Below are positions 7,535 to 10,576 of a DNA stretch of 10,576 nucleotides, piece by piece. The stretch spans positions 1-10,576 of the forward strand of contig RZYX01000059.1 of assembly GCA_009930155.1 (NCBI GenBank). Reading direction: 5' to 3'. Numbering within the stretch: position 1 is the first letter of the stretch; each line of letters begins with the position of its first letter. The stretch comes from Clostridia bacterium (GTDB lineage Bacteria; Bacillota_A; Clostridia; Oscillospirales; Acutalibacteraceae). The notes below the pieces were generated by a model, which ran no database searches, had not been told where the DNA came from, and worked only from the letters and a program-made list of their open reading frames with translations. The position numbers were made by a program, and so were the translations under genes.

Positions 7535-9655
7535 ATGACATTTGAAGAATTTATTAATAAATTCAATTTAAATCTTAATGATCAACAAAAGGCTGCCGTT
7601 TTAAAAACGGGCGGTCAAACTTTATTGCTTGCAGTTCCCGGTAGCGGTAAAACAACTGTAATAGTAAATAGAATTGCATATATGATATACTGCCTAAATA
7701 TAGCTCCGCCTCAAATATTGACAATGACATATAGTGTTGCGGCTGCCAAGGATATGAAAGAAAGATTTGCCCAAAAATTTGGAGAAGAAATGGCAAGCAA
7801 TCTTGATTTTAGAACTATAAATAGCTTTTGTTATTTAGTGCTAAAAAAGTACGAACGATTTAACAATACTAAAATGTTTAGTCTAATTAAAGACTCCCAA
7901 ACATCGGGTATATTAAAAGAAATATATATAAATATACATAATGAATACCCTTCTGAAGGTACAATTAAAGATATTAAAACAAAAATAACATATTGTAATA
8001 ATATGATGCTTAAAGATGAAGATATGGAAGATTTTAATGAAGAGTATAACTTCCTCCAAATATATAAAAACTACCAAAATTATAAAAAAGATAATAAGTT
8101 GATGGACTACGACGACCAAATGAAATACGCTAAAATAATCTTAGAGAATTATCCGCAAATACTTAGTTATTATCAAAAAAAATATTTATATGTAAGCATT
8201 GATGAAGCACAGGACACCTCTAAAATACAGCATGAAATTATAAGGTTACTTGTTAGTAAAAATAAGAATATCTTTATGGTGGGGGACGAAGACCAAAGTA
8301 TTTATGGATTTAGAGCAGCTTATCCACAAGCACTTTTAGAGTTTGATAAGTTTTATCCTTCGGCAAATGTTCTTTTTATTGAAAAGAATTACAGATGTAG
8401 TAAAAACATAGTGACGGCAGCAAACAGGCTAATAAAACATAATGATGATCGCCGCAATAAGAATATGATAACTCAAAATGATGAGGGGTTAGAGATAAAA
8501 CATACCTCACTCAATAATAGATATAATGAGTATGAATATTTAAGGAAGTTATCGGAAAATTGTCGCAAAGAAACTGCCATATTATACAGATACAATGAAT
8601 CGGTAATACCAATAATTGATATGTTAAATAAGAATAATATCAATTATTCTATCAAGGAAAATGATGCATTGTTTTTTACTAATTTTATTGTAGTAGATAT
8701 TATGAATATTCTAAAGTTTTCTCAAAACATGACGGATTTAAAGTTGTTTAATGATATATGTTATAAACTTAATTGCTATATTAGTAAAATTCAAATGGAG
8801 CAGATTAATCGTTTGATAGGCAATCAAAACAGTGAAAATATACTTGATATTTTTATTAGTTCAGTTGATTGTAGTCTTAGCCAAAAGAAGAAAATAAAAG
8901 AATTAAAAATAAATCTTGGATTGGTTGCTAAATGCAATTCATTTGATGCAATAATAAAAATTTTATATGAAGTAGACTATAACAAATATTTAATTGATAA
9001 AAACAATAACAATAATAATGCTTTTAATCAAAAAATTAATACCGTGTTAGCTATAGCATATCAGTATAAAAATATTGAAGATTTTATTCAAAGATTTGGT
9101 GAGCTAAAAAATATAATTTCACAAGGAAATAAAAACAAAGAATCTAATCTTGTTTTATCTACAATTCATTCAAGCAAAGGCTTAGAATACCAGAAAGTTA
9201 TTATAATTGATGTTTGTGATGGCTTTTTTCCTAGTGTTATAAATCCGAAAAATAGGCAAGATAAAGAAGTTTTAGAAGAAGAGAGAAGGCTTTTTTATGT
9301 TGCTGTGACGAGGGCAAAAAGTGAACTTGAAATTATAACTTATAAGAATGATTGTGGTAATAAAGTAGAATTATCATTTTTTATTAAAGAACTGTTAGAC
9401 TTAATACCAAAGACTGTAAATTATGCAAATAAAATAAAACCAGCGAGAAATATAAACATAAAACACAATAAAATAAAAATAGATAATAGTGAATTAATAA
9501 AATATAAAGTTGGTACTAGAATAAAGCATAAAATGGAAGGAGAGGGTATTATAATTGATATAAATGACAAACTGTTCTCAATAAAATTTAAAGACGAAGT
9601 TAAGATATATGATATAGGCGTTTGCTTAAATAATGGTTTGATTGTTACTGCTTAG
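7535..9655 (+). CDS. UvrD/PcrA-like superfamily 1 DNA helicase
   Basis: This 706-residue protein is a 3'-5' SF1A helicase of the UvrD/Rep/PcrA type, close to PcrA in length. All motifs are present: Q-motif LNDQQKAAV, Walker A AVPGSGKT (33-40), motif II DEAQD (223-227), motif III GDEDQSIYGFR (250-260), motif IV NYRC (285-288), motif V TIHSSKGLEY (543-552), and motif VI FYVAVTRAKSEL with the arginine finger at R593. The C-terminus (about 660-700) resembles the PcrA Tudor-like domain (VGTRIKHKMEGEGIIIDI). No nuclease domain is present. The gene is very AT-rich and includes a run of six Asn codons near 9007-9024, unlike the conjugation genes. It lies in cargo beside a WYL regulator, away from pcrB or ligA, so it is unlikely to be the housekeeping copy. 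A defence or plasmid/ICE DNA-processing role is inference. Confidence 0.93.
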   Translation: MTFEEFINKFNLNLNDQQKAAVLKTGGQTLLLAVPGSGKTTVIVNRIAYMIYCLNIAPPQILTMTYSVAAAKDMKERFAQKFGEEMASNLDFRTINSFCYLVLKKYERFNNTKMFSLIKDSQTSGILKEIYINIHNEYPSEGTIKDIKTKITYCNNMMLKDEDMEDFNEEYNFLQIYKNYQNYKKDNKLMDYDDQMKYAKIILENYPQILSYYQKKYLYVSIDEAQDTSKIQHEIIRLLVSKNKNIFMVGDEDQSIYGFRAAYPQALLEFDKFYPSANVLFIEKNYRCSKNIVTAANRLIKHNDDRRNKNMITQNDEGLEIKHTSLNNRYNEYEYLRKLSENCRKETAILYRYNESVIPIIDMLNKNNINYSIKENDALFFTNFIVVDIMNILKFSQNMTDLKLFNDICYKLNCYISKIQMEQINRLIGNQNSENILDIFISSVDCSLSQKKKIKELKINLGLVAKCNSFDAIIKILYEVDYNKYLIDKNNNNNNAFNQKINTVLAIAYQYKNIEDFIQRFGELKNIISQGNKNKESNLVLSTIHSSKGLEYQKVIIIDVCDGFFPSVINPKNRQDKEVLEEERRLFYVAVTRAKSELEIITYKNDCGNKVELSFFIKELLDLIPKTVNYANKIKPARNINIKHNKIKIDNSELIKYKVGTRIKHKMEGEGIIIDINDKLFSIKFKDEVKIYDIGVCLNNGLIVTA

Positions 9656-9682
9656 TTATGTTCCAGTTTTTACTAAATAAAT

Positions 9683-9736
9683 AATATGCTTAAAAGATGG
9701 TGGTTGATATTTTAACCACCATCTTTTAAGCATATT
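9683..9736. terminator. Perfect 23-bp hairpin after the helicase gene, probable terminator
   Basis: Arms 9683-9705 and 9714-9736 are exact reverse complements. The 8-base spacer gatatttt can add a G-T and an A-T pair, leaving a 4-base loop. The stem contains aaaagatggtggtt and its complement aaccaccatctttt, so the T-run needed for termination is inside the right arm and there is an equivalent one on the minus strand. It starts 27 bases after the helicase stop. Its right end overlaps the -35 box of the next promoter by two bases. It may also be a small mobile or regulatory inverted repeat, since the stem is longer than a terminator needs. Confidence 0.65.
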
Positions 9737-9763
9737 GACTATATAACAAATATTAGATAAAAT
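9735..9763 (+). promoter_or_regulatory. Promoter of the XRE/ImmA-type operon
   Basis: TTGACT (9735-9740) and TAAAAT (9758-9763) are exactly 17 bases apart, each with one mismatch from the sigma-A consensus. The start would be near 9770, giving a leader of about 40 bases. A perfect TATAAT at 9769-9774 is an alternative -10, but no good -35 stands at the right distance. Confidence 0.6.
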
Positions 9764-9774
9764 ACAAATATAAT

Positions 9775-9792
9775 GTTCGCTGAATGGCGAAC
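9775..9792. promoter_or_regulatory. Palindrome at the transcription start, candidate operator of the XRE repressor
   Basis: GTTCGC (9775-9780) and GCGAAC (9787-9792) form a perfect inverted repeat with a 6-base spacer. It lies a few bases after the predicted start of transcription and 18 bases before the XRE start codon, a common position for autoregulatory binding. It stands out as GC-containing in AT-rich DNA. Only one copy is visible here. Confidence 0.45.
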
Positions 9793-9810
9793 TAAAAGGG
9801 CGTGGGAGTT

Positions 9811-10182
9811 ATGAACACAGAGATGACATTTGGAGAGTTTATTATAGCCAAACGAAAAGAAAAAGACATTTCAGCAAGACAACTTGCTTTGGCTATCAAT
9901 ATTTCTCCAGTTTATATGTGTGATATTGAAAAAGGTAGAAAGTTTGCAATTTCGGATGAACTTTTAGATAAAATTCGTAAGGTTCTTATTTTATCTGAAA
10001 ATGAAGTGGAAAAGATGTATGACCTAGCAGCCATTGCAAGAAATACAGTAAGTGCAGATTTACCTGAATATATAATGGAAAACCAAATTGTGCGTACTGC
10101 ATTAAGAACCGCAAAAAAAAATCAAATTTCTGATGAGAAGTGGGAAAGATTTATTAAAGAAATGATTGAAAAGGAAGAATAG
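9811..10182 (+). CDS. XRE-family helix-turn-helix repressor, ImmR-like
   Basis: This 123-residue protein starts with a Cro/CI-type helix-turn-helix (about 5-62): TFGEFIIAKRKEKDISARQL, then the recognition segment SPVYMCDIEKGRK (32-44). The C-terminal half contains LPEYIMENQIVRTALRTAKK (84-103) and ISDEKWERFIKEM, a pattern seen in XRE proteins paired with ImmA/IrrE peptidases in Firmicutes elements. The ATG at 9811 is chosen because AAAAGGG at 9794-9800 lies ten bases before it; a GTG at 9802 would be too close to that site. The next gene starts four bases after the stop, so the two form one operon. By analogy with ICEBs1 ImmR, it probably represses mobility genes and its own promoter, possibly through 9775-9792. 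The target is inferred. Confidence 0.88.
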   Translation: MNTEMTFGEFIIAKRKEKDISARQLALAINISPVYMCDIEKGRKFAISDELLDKIRKVLILSENEVEKMYDLAAIARNTVSADLPEYIMENQIVRTALRTAKKNQISDEKWERFIKEMIEKEE

Positions 10183-10186
10183 TGTA

Positions 10187-10576
10187 ATGAGAATTCATTA
10201 TTATAAAACGGATACCCTTGAAGCAATTGCGAGAAATATATTAACAAGGATTAATTCCAATTATATGAATCTAAAGCCTCAGGCTGTACCAATTGAAAGT
10301 TTAATTGAAGACATATACAACCTGAATATTGATTATAAGTATCTTAAACAGTTTAAGGATGAATTGGGGAAAATGGTTTATGATAATGGATTTGTAATCT
10401 GTTTTAATCGAGAAAAAGATGATTATGAGTTCTTAGATGTTACTTCTGGAACGATGTTGATTGAATCTACTTTGGCAGAAGACCCTGCTCAATATGGTCG
10501 ATTGCGTTTTACACTTGCACACGAACTTGCTCACTGGATATTACATCAAAATCTTTTTAAAGGCACGGGAATTGCG
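10187..10576 (+). CDS. ImmA/IrrE-family zinc metallopeptidase, N-terminal part (3' end outside window)
   Basis: The frame is open to the last base and gives 130 residues. HELAH at 112-116 is the HExxH zinc-binding and catalytic motif (H112, E113, H116), preceded by RLRFTLA and followed by WILHQNLF, as in ImmA/IrrE proteins (COG2856). The third zinc ligand would lie downstream of the window. AAGGAAG at 10171-10177 lies nine bases before the ATG, inside the end of the XRE gene. ImmA of ICEBs1 cleaves the repressor ImmR and thereby switches on excision and transfer. The same arrangement, repressor first and protease directly after, is seen here, so the partner is probably the XRE protein. A toxin-antitoxin-like or stress-response role is the main alternative. 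Confidence 0.9.
   Translation, partial: MRIHYYKTDTLEAIARNILTRINSNYMNLKPQAVPIESLIEDIYNLNIDYKYLKQFKDELGKMVYDNGFVICFNREKDDYEFLDVTSGTMLIESTLAEDPAQYGRLRFTLAHELAHWILHQNLFKGTGIA

Larger units (their letters stand above)
1..10576. mobile_element. Internal segment of a Firmicutes integrative and conjugative element (Tn1549/CTn-like)
   Basis: Six consecutive + strand genes match the order of the type IV secretion block in Clostridia ICEs: VirD4 coupling ATPase, Maff2, VirB6/TrbL, PrgI, VirB4, CD1108-type protein. They are followed by a WYL regulator, a UvrD-like helicase and an XRE/ImmA-type pair. The assignment rests on recognising these families and their order. Neither element end is visible: there is no integrase, relaxase, oriT or att repeat in the window. 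Whether 6214-10576 belongs to the same element or to a second one inserted into it cannot be decided here. The truncated CD1108-type gene at 4969-6213 suggests rearrangement. Confidence 0.85.

Noticed and set aside
9001..9030. AAT/AAC tandem run in the helicase gene as a phase-variable repeat
   Set aside because: It is a mix of AAC and AAT codons for six Asn residues; changes by whole triplets would keep the frame, and the run is short.
7535..9655. Gabija system (GajB helicase)
   Set aside because: No GajA-type OLD nuclease gene is next to the helicase; its neighbours are a WYL regulator and an XRE gene.
9775..9792. LexA/SOS box
   Set aside because: The Gram-positive SOS box reads GAAC-N4-GTTC; here the half-sites are in the opposite order (GTTC outside left, GAAC outside right), so it is a different palindrome.

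Overview
The window looks like part of an integrative and conjugative element (ICE) from a low-GC Firmicute, most likely a member of the Clostridia. The evidence is AT-rich DNA, strong AGGAGG-type ribosome binding sites, TTG starts, and the gene order VirD4 - Maff2 - VirB6/TrbL - PrgI - VirB4 - CD1108-type protein. That order is the mating-pair-formation block of Tn1549/CTn-like elements. No chromosomal housekeeping gene, tRNA, rRNA or CRISPR array is visible.

Layout. Positions 1-6213 hold the conjugation block on the + strand: the C-terminal part of the VirD4/TraG coupling ATPase (cut by the window edge), a small Maff2 membrane protein, a polytopic VirB6/TrbL-like protein, a PrgI-family protein, the complete VirB4 ATPase, and a CD1108-type protein. 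This last gene stops just where the peptidoglycan-hydrolase domain of its relatives should begin. The gap of about 290 bases between Maff2 and virB6 holds an overlooked minus-strand unit: a 45-codon ORF followed by a stem-loop whose T-run identifies it as a minus-strand terminator. A second intrinsic terminator lies between virB4 and the CD1108-type gene.

Positions 6214-9740 hold two cargo genes that are not part of the usual conjugation set. One is a WYL-domain transcription regulator. The other is a complete UvrD/PcrA-like superfamily 1 helicase with its own extended -10 promoter. The helicase gene is much more AT-rich than the conjugation genes. Inverted repeats with similar apices (GGTT, 8-base loop, AACC) lie on both sides of the pair. 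A WYL regulator next to a nucleic-acid helicase in an ICE is a reasonable candidate for a regulated defence or DNA-processing module, but this is inference.

Positions 9741-10576 hold a promoter with a short palindrome at its expected transcription start, then an XRE-family repressor and a partial ImmA/IrrE-type zinc metallopeptidase (HELAH motif) that runs off the window. This resembles the ImmR/ImmA switch of ICEBs1, in which the protease inactivates the repressor to release the element. Truncation of the CD1108-type gene, followed by unrelated genes, suggests that the conjugation block was rearranged here and that this copy may not transfer on its own.
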